Positions 43,378 to 52,342 are shown, numbered from the stretch's first letter. The stretch: 64,000 nucleotides of DNA from UMGS363 sp051881775 (GCA_051881775.1 JBJEQN010000103.1:1-64000); one strand, 5' to 3'. Notes: generated by a model not told the origin, from the letters alone. Numbers and translations are program-made.

Positions 43378-44367
43378 ATGAGTAAATTTCGTATTGGCAT
43401 AGTCGGCTACGGCAACCTTGGCAGAGGAACCGAGCTGGCAATAAGACAGACCCCGGACGCAGAGCTTGCGTGTGTTTTCACAAGGCGTGACCCGTCCGCA
43501 CTTAAAATACTGACCGAGGGCGTACCCGTATATTCGGTAAACGATATTGCGGCGCATAAAAACGATGTTGACGTACTTATTCTCTGCGGCGGAAGCGCAA
43601 CAGACCTGCCCGTTCAGGGACCTCAGCTTGCAGAAATGTTCAACACTATTGACAGCTTTGATACCCACGCAAAAATTCCCCAGTATTTCGATTCCGTTGA
43701 CGCTGCGGCTAAGAAGGGCGGCAATGTAAGCATTATTTCCGTTGGCTGGGATCCCGGTATGTTTTCCGTTAACCGTCTTTACAGCAGCTGCATTCTTCCC
43801 GAGGGTGAAAATTACACATTCTGGGGCAAGGGCGTAAGCCAGGGACACTCCGACGCTATCAGAAGAATAGAGGGCGTTGCCGATGCAAGACAGTACACTA
43901 TCCCCGTAGAATCCGCCGTTGAAGCTGTTAGAAGCGGCTCAAATCCTGCCCTTACCACACGCCAGAAGCACACAAGAGAGTGCTTCGTTGTAGCAAAAGA
44001 GGGCGCTGACAAGGCTAAGATCGAGTCCGAGATAAAGAATATGCCCAACTATTTCGCTGATTACGACACTACCGTACACTTTATTTCCGAGGAAGAACTG
44101 AAGCGTGACCACAGCGGACTTCCTCACGGCGGCTTTGTTATCAGAAGCGGCAAGACCGGCGAAAACAAGGAGACCTCCCACGTTATCGAGTATTCCCTCA
44201 AGCTGGGTTCAAACCCCGAGTTTACTTCAAGCATTCTTGTTGCATACGCAAGAGCGGCAGTAAGGCTTTCAAGAGAGGGTGCAGCAGGTGCCAAGACCGT
44301 GTTTGACATTGCTCCTGCATACCTTTCTCCCAAGAGCGGTGCAGAGCTCAGAGCGGAAATGCTTTGA
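43378..44367 (+). CDS. ddh: meso-Diaminopimelate D-dehydrogenase
   Basis: This 329-aa NADPH enzyme makes meso-diaminopimelate directly from tetrahydrodipicolinate and ammonia for lysine and cell-wall synthesis. The N-terminal Rossmann motif GIVGYGNLGRG (about residues 7-17) is followed by LILCGGSATD and by the substrate-domain segments VGWDPGMFSVNR (about 122-133), FWGKGVSQGHSDAIRR and LPHGGFVIRSG. The length fits the family. It has a TTGGAGG site. The three-way junction lies 130 bp upstream. Confidence 0.96.
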   Translation: MSKFRIGIVGYGNLGRGTELAIRQTPDAELACVFTRRDPSALKILTEGVPVYSVNDIAAHKNDVDVLILCGGSATDLPVQGPQLAEMFNTIDSFDTHAKIPQYFDSVDAAAKKGGNVSIISVGWDPGMFSVNRLYSSCILPEGENYTFWGKGVSQGHSDAIRRIEGVADARQYTIPVESAVEAVRSGSNPALTTRQKHTRECFVVAKEGADKAKIESEIKNMPNYFADYDTTVHFISEEELKRDHSGLPHGGFVIRSGKTGENKETSHVIEYSLKLGSNPEFTSSILVAYARAAVRLSREGAAGAKTVFDIAPAYLSPKSGAELRAEML

Positions 44368-44377
44368 TTTGAACAAG

Positions 44378-44408
44378 TTTGAAGTGTGGAGAGTGAAGAG
44401 TGGAGTTA
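44378..44408 (+). repeat. Heptamer repeat array (RRARWGT family), copy 2
   Basis: Units GAAGTGT, GGAGAGT, GAAGAGT and GGAGTTA run in tandem directly after ddh. Confidence 0.7.
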
Positions 44409-44451
44409 AACTTTGATTTTATACTCTCCAAATTTAAAAGACAATTTAGTG

Positions 44452-44562
44452 AAGGTTTCTATAAATAAAGAATTGTCTGATTGATTAAGCTAACGAAAAA
44501 AATCACTTTTGATACTTTTAGGGTGTCAAAAGTGATTTTTGTTTTTGTCGGAAGTTGACTTG
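44452..44562 (+). repeat. 110-bp direct repeat, left copy, with terminator
   Basis: About 96 percent identical to 44957-45066. It includes a strong hairpin, AAATCACTTTTGATAC/GTGTCAAAAGTGATTT with a T-run, and ends in TTGACT, the -35 box of the next gene. Confidence 0.88.
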
Positions 44563-44584
44563 TTAGGCGGCGGTGTGATATAAT
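44555..44584 (+). promoter_or_regulatory. Promoter of 93-aa gene, -35 inside direct repeat
   Basis: TTGACT (44555-44560) and TATAAT (44579-44584), 18-bp spacer. Confidence 0.65.
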
Positions 44585-44631
44585 TAAACTATAATAAATA
44601 GGGATTTTTGTACTTTAAGTTGGTGATTTAA

Positions 44632-44913
44632 ATGGAAAACAATGGAATGGACTTTAGAGAAACTTTACTAAATCAAATAAAAGAATATCTTGATGGTAAA
44701 ATAACAAAAGAAGAATATTATGCAATGGCTGAACCTTTTTATACCCAATACGCTCATAATTGCAATAACACATTGTTCCTTGAATATTTTTTAGCTACAA
44801 TACCAGATGCTTGTTTATTTTATATTGACGAACCCAACTTCACATCTGAAAGTAATGATGAAATGTTTTACAAAACGTTAAGTGAAGCATATATAAATTT
44901 ACAGAAACTTTAA
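44632..44913 (+). CDS. Orphan small protein, possibly immunity-like
   Basis: I do not recognise this 93-aa soluble, acidic, probably all-helical protein. The N-terminal pattern LLNQIKEYLDGKITKEEYYA (about residues 12-31) resembles the start of colicin-D-type and other immunity proteins, but that is a weak likeness. Codon use is much more AT-rich than in the neighbours. It is bracketed by two 110-bp direct repeats, each with a terminator. The layout suggests an acquired cassette. No toxin gene is adjacent. The ribosome-binding site is poor (AAGTTGGTG). Confidence 0.65.
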   Translation: MENNGMDFRETLLNQIKEYLDGKITKEEYYAMAEPFYTQYAHNCNNTLFLEYFLATIPDACLFYIDEPNFTSESNDEMFYKTLSEAYINLQKL

Positions 44914-44956
44914 AGATATTTTTGAGTTGATTTGATACACATATTCCAATTTGGCA

Positions 44957-45066
44957 AAGGTTTCTATGAATAAAGAATTGGCTGATTGATTAAGCTAACG
45001 AAAAAATCACTTTTGATACTTTTAGGGTGTCAAAAGTGATTTTTATTTTTGTCGGAAGTTGACTTG
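44957..45066 (+). repeat. 110-bp direct repeat, right copy, with terminator
   Basis: Copy of 44452-44562 with about four differences, including one A deletion. It terminates the 93-aa gene and again ends in TTGACTTG. Confidence 0.88.
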
Positions 45067-45076
45067 CTGTAATGAG

Positions 45077-45180
45077 TTTGAAGTGTGGAGAGTGAAGAGT
45101 GGAGTTATAATTTTAACTTCACTCCCAACTCTTCACACTTCACTCTTTGATAATTCCACTCTCCACTTTCCACTTTCCAA
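45077..45180. repeat. Heptamer repeat array (RRARWGT family), inverted pair, copy 3
   Basis: Plus-strand units GAAGTGT, GGAGAGT, GAAGAGT, GGAGTTA are followed by complementary-orientation units (ACTCTTC, ACACTTC, ACTCTCC, ACTTTCC). The halves could pair into a stem of about 28 bp. Confidence 0.72.
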
Positions 45181-45184
45181 ATTC

Positions 45185-45226
45185 AAAAAACCCCCGTGAA
45201 GAACACTCCTCACGGGGATATTTTTT
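45185..45226 (-). terminator. Terminator of purB
   Basis: The stem CCCCGTGA (45192-45199)/TCACGGGG (45210-45217) is followed on the minus strand by GGTTTTTTG. Confidence 0.87.
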
Positions 45227-45240
45227 ATTATAGCGTAAAA

Positions 45241-46674
45241 TCAAACGGAAAGCTCGGCAGTTTCGTTAAGAATATCCTTGTTTGCGTCAAGAATAGGCTT
45301 GATGCAGCCGTTAATGAACTCTTCGACCTGCTGAGAGCTTCTTCCTGTGAAGTTTTCGGGCTGGAGAATAGCCTTTATCTCTTCCTCGTTAAGCATAAAG
45401 TCGGGGTCTGCAAGCACTCTGTCAATAAGGTCGTTTTCAAGACCCTCTTCCTTGACCTGCTTGCCTGCCTCCATAGCGTACTGACGGAGCTTTTCGTGAA
45501 GCGCCTGACGGTCGCCGCCCTTCTTTACAGCGTCCATCATAATGTTCTCCGAAGCCATAAAGGGCAGCTCCTTCATTACTCTTGCACGGATTACCTTGGG
45601 GTAAACAACAATTGCGGAAGTGACGTTTATCATAATGTTGAGTATAGCGTCAATTGCAAGGAAGCCCTCTGCAACGGAAATACGCTTGTTTGCGGAGTCG
45701 TCAAGAGTTCTCTCAAACCACTGTGTACCGGAAGTGAACGCAGGGTTAAGGGAATCGATCATAACGTATCTTGCAAGAGCGGTGATTCTTTCGCATCTCA
45801 TGGGGTTTCTCTTGTAGGGCATAGCAGACGACCCTATCTGATTTTTCTCAAAGGGTTCTTCCATTTCCTTGAAGTTCTGGAGAATACGCATATCGTTTGC
45901 AAACTTCATTGCGGACTGAGCAATTCCGCTGAGAGTTGCAACTATCTGGGAGTCTATCTTTCTTGAATAGGTCTGACCTGAAACGGGAACAACGGCGTCG
46001 AAGCCCATTTCCTCGGCAATAAGCTCTTCCAGCTTCTTTACCTTTTCCGTGTCGCCCTCGAAAAGCTCCATAAAGGAAGCCTGTGTGCCGGTTGTACCCT
46101 TTGAACCGAGGAGCTTCATATTTGCAAGGCGGTAGTCAATTTCTTCAAGATCCATAAGCAGCTCGTTCATCCACAGGGTAGCACGCTTGCCAACGGTGGT
46201 AAGCTGTGCAGGCTGGAGGTGAGTGTAAGCAAGGCAGGGCATATCCTTGTATTCCATTGCAAAGCTGGAAAGCTGGTTAAGTACGTTTATGAGCTTGCGC
46301 TTTACTATCTTAAGAGCGTCCCTCATAATGATAATATCGGTGTTGTCGCCTACATAGCAGGAGGTCGCGCCAAGGTGGATAATACCCTTTGCCTTGGGGC
46401 AGGCGAGACCGTATGTGTAAACGTGCGCCATAACATCGTGACGGACAAGTTTTTCACGCTCTGCCGCAGTTTCATAGTCGATATTGTCGATGTTTGCTTC
46501 AAGCTCGTCCACCTGTTCCTGAGTTACGGGCAGACCAAGCTTCATTTCCGCTCTTGCAAGAGCGACCCAGAGGCGGCGCCATGTGGTGAATTTTTTATCT
46601 GCAGAGAAGATATACTGCATTTCCTTGCTTGCGTATCTGGTGCAGAAAGGGGATTCATAGCTGTTTGTTGACAT
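45241..46674 (-). CDS. purB: Adenylosuccinate lyase
   Basis: This 477-aa enzyme acts twice in purine synthesis, cleaving SAICAR and adenylosuccinate to release fumarate. The fumarase/lyase-family signature SSAMPYKRNPMRCE lies at about residues 279-292. HLGATSCYVGDN and the THLQPAQLTTVGKR segment carry catalytic and substrate-binding residues. The length is typical. It stands alone with its own promoter and terminator, away from other pur genes. Confidence 0.97.
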   Translation of the reverse strand: MSTNSYESPFCTRYASKEMQYIFSADKKFTTWRRLWVALARAEMKLGLPVTQEQVDELEANIDNIDYETAAEREKLVRHDVMAHVYTYGLACPKAKGIIHLGATSCYVGDNTDIIIMRDALKIVKRKLINVLNQLSSFAMEYKDMPCLAYTHLQPAQLTTVGKRATLWMNELLMDLEEIDYRLANMKLLGSKGTTGTQASFMELFEGDTEKVKKLEELIAEEMGFDAVVPVSGQTYSRKIDSQIVATLSGIAQSAMKFANDMRILQNFKEMEEPFEKNQIGSSAMPYKRNPMRCERITALARYVMIDSLNPAFTSGTQWFERTLDDSANKRISVAEGFLAIDAILNIMINVTSAIVVYPKVIRARVMKELPFMASENIMMDAVKKGGDRQALHEKLRQYAMEAGKQVKEEGLENDLIDRVLADPDFMLNEEEIKAILQPENFTGRSSQQVEEFINGCIKPILDANKDILNETAELSV

Positions 46675-46709
46675 TAATATAACAACTCCCGTTAAACAAT
46701 ATTTTTTTC

Positions 46710-46738
46710 AGTATAACATATTTCAGCAGGTTTTGCAA
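46710..46738 (-). promoter_or_regulatory. Sigma-A promoter of purB
   Basis: TTGCAA (46738-46733) and TATACT (46715-46710) on the minus strand with a 17-bp spacer. No PurR box was looked for exhaustively. Confidence 0.65.
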
Positions 46739-46751
46739 GGGCTTTTACATA

Positions 46752-47843
46752 TTAATAGCATTGCAGCGATATTTTTACCTTGTCAAACCGCTTTTTCGCA
46801 AGGTCTGACTTACTGATGTAAAAATACAGATTTCCTCCGTCGCCGAACATAAAGCCGCAATTATTGCTTTCAAATGTGGAAAGCTGGCAAAGCTGCACAT
46901 ACTCTTCGTCAAATTCTTCCGTAAGTCCGCCTTGGATAACGTCGGAATATCCTCCGAGCTTGAAATATATTTCGCTGTATTCTGAGGTGTCATAGCCGAG
47001 AACAGCGGTTTTCGCATTGTCATATTCATCGTAATTAAAATTCACATTGCCGCAGAGATTTTCGTGATCCTCATAAGAGGGCAGATCATTTTTGCCAAAA
47101 AACCGAACGGCACTTTCGTCAATAATGCAGTTCATATCGGCGTATCCGAAACAGCCGCAATCTGTGGGGTCGTATTCGTCGGGAAAATCGGTCGGCACAA
47201 GCAGCGACAGGTCACCGTCATAATAATAAACTGCATAACCCTTGCCGTCTTGGTCATCGCTTTCCCAGGGCTGATTTTCTATATCATAGAAGAAATAGAG
47301 CATACCCTTTTCGGGGAAAATGCCGTCCTTGTCGTACTCGTGTATCTCCGCACAGTTTATCTGCATCAAAAAGGTAAGCGGCTCGTCAGATTCATTTCTG
47401 TACCATACAAAATTTGCCGGCATATCGGGCTTTCCGCCTATCTTTGAAGAAGCGGTCTCTATTGTGCGTTCTTCATATATCGGTTCAATATATATTGCAT
47501 TTTTCATAAACGGTTTAAGCTGTTCAACAACACTTTCCGAAACCTCAGTGGCTGTACGGGGAGGCTTGCGTTCTGCGCTTTTCCGGTTCTCACGATCCAT
47601 ACGCATAGCGTCCTCTTCGGTAATGCCCATCATCTCAAAAAGCTGCCTGTTCATTTCCTTGGCACGTTTTTTCTGTTCCTTAGGCGAAAGGCTCATCAAT
47701 TCCGAAATGTCAGAGACCCCCATCATTTCCGACATCATTTTTTCGGCATTGGCAAGCAGATTTTTCTGTTCTTCGGATAAAGACCCCAGCAGTTCTTTTT
47801 CTGCTTCTTCCGCTTTTTTCATAATTTCGTCCATGTCTGCCAT
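46752..47843 (-). CDS. YwqG-like DUF1963 protein
   Basis: This 363-aa cytosolic protein has a helical, Lys/Glu/Met-rich N-terminal extension (residues 1-95) and a DUF1963 (YwqG) domain. The family features SKIGGKPDMPANFVWY (about 133-148), PLTFLMQINCAEI, GMLYFFYDIENQPWES and a C-terminal GDGGNLYFYI are visible. Function of the family is unknown, and it often behaves as a stress or polymorphic-toxin-associated protein. The start has an AGGATAATT site. Confidence 0.87.
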   Translation of the reverse strand: MADMDEIMKKAEEAEKELLGSLSEEQKNLLANAEKMMSEMMGVSDISELMSLSPKEQKKRAKEMNRQLFEMMGITEEDAMRMDRENRKSAERKPPRTATEVSESVVEQLKPFMKNAIYIEPIYEERTIETASSKIGGKPDMPANFVWYRNESDEPLTFLMQINCAEIHEYDKDGIFPEKGMLYFFYDIENQPWESDDQDGKGYAVYYYDGDLSLLVPTDFPDEYDPTDCGCFGYADMNCIIDESAVRFFGKNDLPSYEDHENLCGNVNFNYDEYDNAKTAVLGYDTSEYSEIYFKLGGYSDVIQGGLTEEFDEEYVQLCQLSTFESNNCGFMFGDGGNLYFYISKSDLAKKRFDKVKISLQCY

Positions 47844-47977
47844 AATTATCCTCCAATCTGACCTTTATCATAATGCTTTAAAACGAATGTACACAAATTA
47901 TAGCATATTCTGCATAGATTATCAACGTTTTTTATGATATAAATATGTATAATGATAAATCAACGGAGGCACACATC

Positions 47978-48010
47978 ATGAAGACGGTTAGTTGGCACTG
48001 TTATTTTTAG
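47978..48010 (+). CDS. Possible 10-codon micro-ORF
   Basis: An ACGGAGG ribosome-binding site lies seven bases before ATG, and the ORF encodes MKTVSWHCYF and stops at TAG. TATAAT lies 25 bp upstream at 47948-47953, without a good -35 box. The AI-2E-type gene downstream has its own promoter at 48041-48069, so this is not an obvious leader of that gene. It could be a small peptide, a short regulatory ORF or chance. Confidence 0.35.
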   Translation: MKTVSWHCYF

Positions 48011-48040
48011 GGCAAATATATCAAAATACAGTATTTTTTC

Positions 48041-48069
48041 TTTACAAACGCCATTTTTGATGTTATAAT
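48041..48069 (+). promoter_or_regulatory. Sigma-A promoter of AI-2E-type exporter
   Basis: TTTACA (48041-48046) and TATAAT (48064-48069), 17-bp spacer. Confidence 0.7.
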
Positions 48070-48117
48070 TATTCTATCGGAAATGTCTAATCGGTAAAAA
48101 TACTGAAGGATGATATA

Positions 48118-49434
48118 ATGAAAGTAGATTTTAACAAAAAGTATACCACCATAGCCGTTTATACCGTTATTACTTTTGCGGTATGCCTGCTGCTTGTTGT
48201 TCTGGTGAAGGAATCGGAAAAGATCTCGGCAGGATTAAAAACCGTTGCAAAGGTGCTTGCTCCCGTGACATGGGGCGTTGTTATCGCTTATATACTTAAC
48301 CCGGTCATGATGTGGTCGGAGAAGTGCCTTAAAAAGCTTCTTGAAAAGAAAAAGGAGCGCCCCAAGCTGGTGCGTTCATTAAGCGTGTTTTTAAGTATGA
48401 TACTGCTCATTGCGATACTTATTGCCTTTGTTGCTATCCTTATTCCTCAGATAGTGGACAGCATAGTTGGCATTGCAGGAAACTTTTCCACTTATCTCAG
48501 CAATTTTGAAAAGTGGATATATAAATTTGTCGAGGACTATCCCGATATTTACAATTTTGTGCAGGATCAGTTCAACAGCATCCAGCCTAAGATAAACGAA
48601 TTCGTCAACAATCTTATCCCACAGCTTGCCAATATAGCCGTAAAGCTGAAGGACGGCGCTATCGGACTTATCGGTGGTTTAAAGGATTTTGTTATCGGCT
48701 TTATCGTTGCCATATATCTTCTGTTCAGCAAGGAAAAATTCATCGCTCAGGCAAGAAAAATGATCTCGGCAATTTTCCCGAAGTATTTTGCACAAGGCGT
48801 GTTCAACGTTGCTTCTCATGCAAACAAGACCCTCGGCGGCTTTATTTCGGGCAAGATACTCGATTCAACTATTATCGGAATTATTACTTTCATATGTATG
48901 ACCATAATGAAAATGGACTTTGTTGCGCTGATAAGCGTTGTTATCGGCGTAACGAATATCATCCCGTTTTTCGGTCCGTTTATCGGAGCAATACCAAGCG
49001 CAGTTCTTCTCCTTGTGGCGGCGCCGAGGCAGGTCATTCCTTTTGTAGTGTTTATAATCATTCTCCAGCAGTTTGACGGAAATATTCTTGGCCCGAAGAT
49101 ACTTGGCGATTCAACGGGACTTTCACCCTTCTGGGTAATGTTTGCAATATTTGTGGGCGGCGGTCTGTTCGGATTTGCAGGTATGCTGCTTGGAGTGCCC
49201 GTGTTTGCCGTTATTTATTCAATGATAAGCGATTTTGTCAATTTTCTCCTCAGAAGAAAGGGAATGTCCGCCGATACGGGAGATTACTACGCTCCTGCAG
49301 CGGAAACGTCACCTTCTTCAAAAAGAGAATTTGTCAATAAGCCTGTTTCGGAAATTTTTAAATCAAGAAAGAAAAAACAGGACGGAGAAACAGAAGCAGC
49401 GGTCAACGATAATAAAGACGATTCGGAAAAATAA
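48118..49434 (+). CDS. AI-2E family membrane transporter
   Basis: This 438-aa protein has about eight membrane helices and belongs to the AI-2E/PerM/YtvI family (PF01594). Typical segments are VIAYILNPVMMW (about residues 60-71), the cytoplasmic loop region up to about 190, GVTNIIPFFGPFIGAIPSA (about 279-297) and GLFGFAGMLLGVPVFAVIYS (about 346-365). The C-terminal 60 residues are a charged tail. Family members export small molecules or act as Na+/H+ antiporters; the substrate here is unknown. The start has a GAAGGATGA site. nadA follows 21 bp downstream. Confidence 0.92.
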   Translation: MKVDFNKKYTTIAVYTVITFAVCLLLVVLVKESEKISAGLKTVAKVLAPVTWGVVIAYILNPVMMWSEKCLKKLLEKKKERPKLVRSLSVFLSMILLIAILIAFVAILIPQIVDSIVGIAGNFSTYLSNFEKWIYKFVEDYPDIYNFVQDQFNSIQPKINEFVNNLIPQLANIAVKLKDGAIGLIGGLKDFVIGFIVAIYLLFSKEKFIAQARKMISAIFPKYFAQGVFNVASHANKTLGGFISGKILDSTIIGIITFICMTIMKMDFVALISVVIGVTNIIPFFGPFIGAIPSAVLLLVAAPRQVIPFVVFIIILQQFDGNILGPKILGDSTGLSPFWVMFAIFVGGGLFGFAGMLLGVPVFAVIYSMISDFVNFLLRRKGMSADTGDYYAPAAETSPSSKREFVNKPVSEIFKSRKKKQDGETEAAVNDNKDDSEK

Positions 49435-49455
49435 TAGTTTTAAGGAGAACTTTTT

Positions 49456-50367
49456 ATGATAAAGGATATTCAGGAGCAGATACTCCGTTTGAAAAAGGAA
49501 AAGAACGTTACGATCCTCGCACACAGCTATCAGGCGGAGGAAATTCAGGAGATCGCCGATTATACGGGAGATTCTTTCAGACTTTCACAGCTTGCAGCAG
49601 AGGATAAAAATGACACGCTGATAATGTGCGGCGTTCATTTTATGGCTGAGACCTGCAAAATTCTTTCGCCCAATAAGAAGGTCATTCTTTCCTGCCCGAA
49701 TGCAGGCTGTCCTATGGCGGAGCAGATAAGCGCAGAGGAGCTTGTCCAGCTTAAACAGATGTACCCCGGCTATACGGTAGTTGCGTATATCAATACAACA
49801 GCCGCATTAAAGGAGCATTGCGATGTTTGCGTGACTTCCAGCTCTGCGGTGGAGATATGCCGCAAAATCGAAAACAAAGATATTTTGTTTATTCCCGACT
49901 GCAACCTGGGCGCATATGTCAAGGAGCAGCTTCCCGAAAAAAATATCAAGCTGATACAGGGCGGATGTCCCGTTCATGCAGCTGTAACGGAGAAAATGGC
50001 GGTTGAAGCAAAAGCCGCACACCCCGAAGCGCTGCTTCTCGTTCACCCCGAATGTCAGCCATCCGTGTGTAAGCACGCCGATTACATAGGCTCCACTTCC
50101 GGCATCGTAAACTTTGCCAAGAAGTCCGAAGCAAAGGAATTTATCATCGGAACGGAAATTTCCATTGCCGAGCATCTCCAGTATATCTGTCCCGACAAGA
50201 AGTTTTATCCCCTTTCCAAGCACCTTATCTGCCCCAATATGAAGGGTACAACCCTTGTGGACGTTTATAACTGCCTTACCGGCGAGGGCGGACTTGTAAT
50301 AGAAATGCCAGAAGAGCAGATAAAGCGTGCCTCCGTTTGCATCGACAAAATGCTTGAAATGGGATGA
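49456..50367 (+). CDS. nadA: Quinolinate synthase A
   Basis: This 303-aa iron-sulfur enzyme condenses iminoaspartate with DHAP to quinolinate for NAD synthesis. The internal duplication and cluster ligands are visible: MCGVHFMAETCKIL (first Cys about residue 57), GGCPVHAAVTEKM (second, near 173) and LICPNMKGT (third, near 260). TSSSAVEICR and HPECQPSVC add substrate contacts. It is probably the second gene of a transcript with the AI-2E-type exporter. nadC is about 21 kb upstream. Confidence 0.96.
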   Translation: MIKDIQEQILRLKKEKNVTILAHSYQAEEIQEIADYTGDSFRLSQLAAEDKNDTLIMCGVHFMAETCKILSPNKKVILSCPNAGCPMAEQISAEELVQLKQMYPGYTVVAYINTTAALKEHCDVCVTSSSAVEICRKIENKDILFIPDCNLGAYVKEQLPEKNIKLIQGGCPVHAAVTEKMAVEAKAAHPEALLLVHPECQPSVCKHADYIGSTSGIVNFAKKSEAKEFIIGTEISIAEHLQYICPDKKFYPLSKHLICPNMKGTTLVDVYNCLTGEGGLVIEMPEEQIKRASVCIDKMLEMG

Positions 50368-50374
50368 GTTTAAT

Positions 50375-50416
50375 GCGGAATTAGGAATTCGGAATGCGGA
50401 ATTAATGGCGGATTCC
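50375..50416 (+). repeat. Heptamer repeat array (GGAATNN family), copy 1
   Basis: Units GGAATTA, GGAATTC, GGAATGC and GGAATTA follow in tandem, starting 8 bp after the nadA stop codon. Confidence 0.72.
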
Positions 50417-50430
50417 GTACATATGAAATA

Positions 50431-50477
50431 AAAAACAACGTTTTTGTGGAAAAGCACAAAAACGTTGTTTTTGCTTG
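50431..50477. terminator. Bidirectional terminator nadA/fucI
   Basis: The stem AAACAACGTTTTTGTG/CACAAAAACGTTGTTT ends in T-runs on both strands. It sits between convergent operons and between two inverted GGAATNN arrays. Confidence 0.9.
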
Positions 50478-50519
50478 TGTAGGAAACTACATTATTGACG
50501 CAAATTTTCGGATAATAAA

Positions 50520-50553
50520 TAATTCCGCATTCCGCATTCCGCATTCCGAATTA
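50520..50553 (-). repeat. Heptamer repeat array (GGAATNN family), copy 2
   Basis: On the plus strand ATTCCGC recurs three times, followed by ATTCCGA. It abuts the fucI stop codon and is inverted relative to the array at 50375-50416. Confidence 0.75.
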
Positions 50554-52323
50554 TTTATAAAGTGCTCCGTAGCATTCGCAAGCCTTGTAATCGGCGTCTT
50601 CAAGATTGCCTGTGCCGAAAGCAGACCATGCGTGAGGACGGTAAATGTCCTCGTCGGGTACGTTGTGCATTGCAACGGGAATTCTAAGCATTGAAGCAAG
50701 GGTGATAAGATCCTTGCCGATGTGACCGTATGCAAATGCGCCGTGGTTTGCGCCCCAGTTTGCCATTACGGAATAAACGTCCTTGAACGCCGTCTTTTCG
50801 GGCATAAGGTTGGGAACGAACCAGGTTGTTGGCCAGGTCTTGTCCGTGCGGTCGTCAAGGGGCTTGTGTATTTCTTCGGGAAGAACGACGGTGTAGCCCT
50901 CCGCAAGCTGAAGAACAGGACCTATGCCGTCAATAACGTTGACTCTAATCATTGTAACGGGCATTTCAGCCTGTGTGCGGAAGTGTGAGGAGAATCCGCC
51001 GCCTCTGAAGTATCCGAGATTTGCAGGACACCAGTCAACCTTGCCGAGAACAGCGTCAATGTCCTTGTCGGTCATATCCCACCACTTTTTCATAAGGTGA
51101 TTGCCGTTTTCATCCTGCGCCATACCTGTTCCGTCAAGAGCGGCAGCGCCGGAGTTGATAAGGTGAATGAAGCCGTTTGCAGCCTTGCCCGTAGGCTTGA
51201 TTCCCGTTACACGTTCAACAGCTTCGGGGCTCCAGTATGTACGAACGTCTGCAAAAACGGAGGCTGTGCCGGTAACAAGTGTTCCCAGAAGCATTGCTGT
51301 GCCGTTAAGACCGTCATTTTCTGTTGCAAAGGTAAGAGGCTGCTTCTTGCCGTTCCAGTCAAAGGTGGTGTTAAGGATAGACTCGCAGAAATCGGCGTTG
51401 GGGAGCCAGTCTGTCCACTGGCGCTGACCCTGGAAACCGCCCATAACAGCGTTTCTGCCGTTTGCTTCTTCCTTCCAGCCCATTTCACGGAGCTTTTCGT
51501 TGCCAAGCATAATATCACGGACGATAAGGGTCATCTTAACGGTGAATTCCCACTGCTCCTCGTGGGACATTACCTTCTTGTTGCCGGGATTTATCTCTGT
51601 GTTGATGTCCATACCCTCGGGACAATGAGCCTTTGTCCACGCAAGAGCCTTTTCATATTCCTCGTGGTCGTAAATTTCAAGGTGGATTCGGCGGAGAATT
51701 TCCGTCATATCTACCCATTCGGGGCGCAGACCGAGATAATCCTGCATAAACATTGCGTCGCAGTAAGAGCCTGCAATACCCATAGCAACACCGCCGATGT
51801 TAACGTAAGCCTTGGTTTTCATCCAGCCAACGGCAACTGCACAGCGTGCAAAGCGGAGTATTTTCTCCGAAACGTCCTCGGGGATAGAGGTGTCGTCAGC
51901 GTCCTGAACATCGTGACCGTAGATAGAGAACGCAGGCAGACCTCTCTGAGCGTGAGCGGACATTGCAGCGGCAAGATAAACTGCGCCGGGGCGTTCTGTG
52001 CCGTTAAAGCCCCATACAGCCTTGATAGTTGTAGGGTTAAGGTCGATAGTTTCCGTAACGTAGCACCAGCAGGGGGTAACGGAAAGTGTTGCGCAGATGT
52101 TCTGTGTCGAGAAAAATTCCTCAGCCTTTGCAGCCTCTGCGCCGCCGCCTATTGTAAACGGCGTGATAACGCATTCTACAGGCGTTCCATCGGGATAGCG
52201 GCAGTTTTCTTCGATAAGCTTCTTTGCGGAATTTGCCATGTTCATCGTCTGAACTTCAAGGGATTCTCTTACTCCGAACTGACGTCCGTCAATAATTGGT
52301 CTGATTCCTATTCTTGGGTACAT
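50551..52323 (-). CDS. fucI: L-fucose isomerase
   Basis: This 590-aa enzyme interconverts L-fucose and L-fuculose with a divalent metal. It spans the family over its full length, with IGIRPIIDGR at the start, AFSIYGHDVQDADD (about residues 100-113), FCESILNTTFDWNG with a conserved Glu, ATENDGLNG with the metal-binding Asp, and FADVRTYWSPEAVE. The length equals the E. coli enzyme to within one residue. It is the last gene of the fucose cluster. The start has an AAGGAGAA site. Confidence 0.97.
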   Translation of the reverse strand: MYPRIGIRPIIDGRQFGVRESLEVQTMNMANSAKKLIEENCRYPDGTPVECVITPFTIGGGAEAAKAEEFFSTQNICATLSVTPCWCYVTETIDLNPTTIKAVWGFNGTERPGAVYLAAAMSAHAQRGLPAFSIYGHDVQDADDTSIPEDVSEKILRFARCAVAVGWMKTKAYVNIGGVAMGIAGSYCDAMFMQDYLGLRPEWVDMTEILRRIHLEIYDHEEYEKALAWTKAHCPEGMDINTEINPGNKKVMSHEEQWEFTVKMTLIVRDIMLGNEKLREMGWKEEANGRNAVMGGFQGQRQWTDWLPNADFCESILNTTFDWNGKKQPLTFATENDGLNGTAMLLGTLVTGTASVFADVRTYWSPEAVERVTGIKPTGKAANGFIHLINSGAAALDGTGMAQDENGNHLMKKWWDMTDKDIDAVLGKVDWCPANLGYFRGGGFSSHFRTQAEMPVTMIRVNVIDGIGPVLQLAEGYTVVLPEEIHKPLDDRTDKTWPTTWFVPNLMPEKTAFKDVYSVMANWGANHGAFAYGHIGKDLITLASMLRIPVAMHNVPDEDIYRPHAWSAFGTGNLEDADYKACECYGALYK

Positions 52324-52342
52324 AATTCATTCTCCTTTTTAG

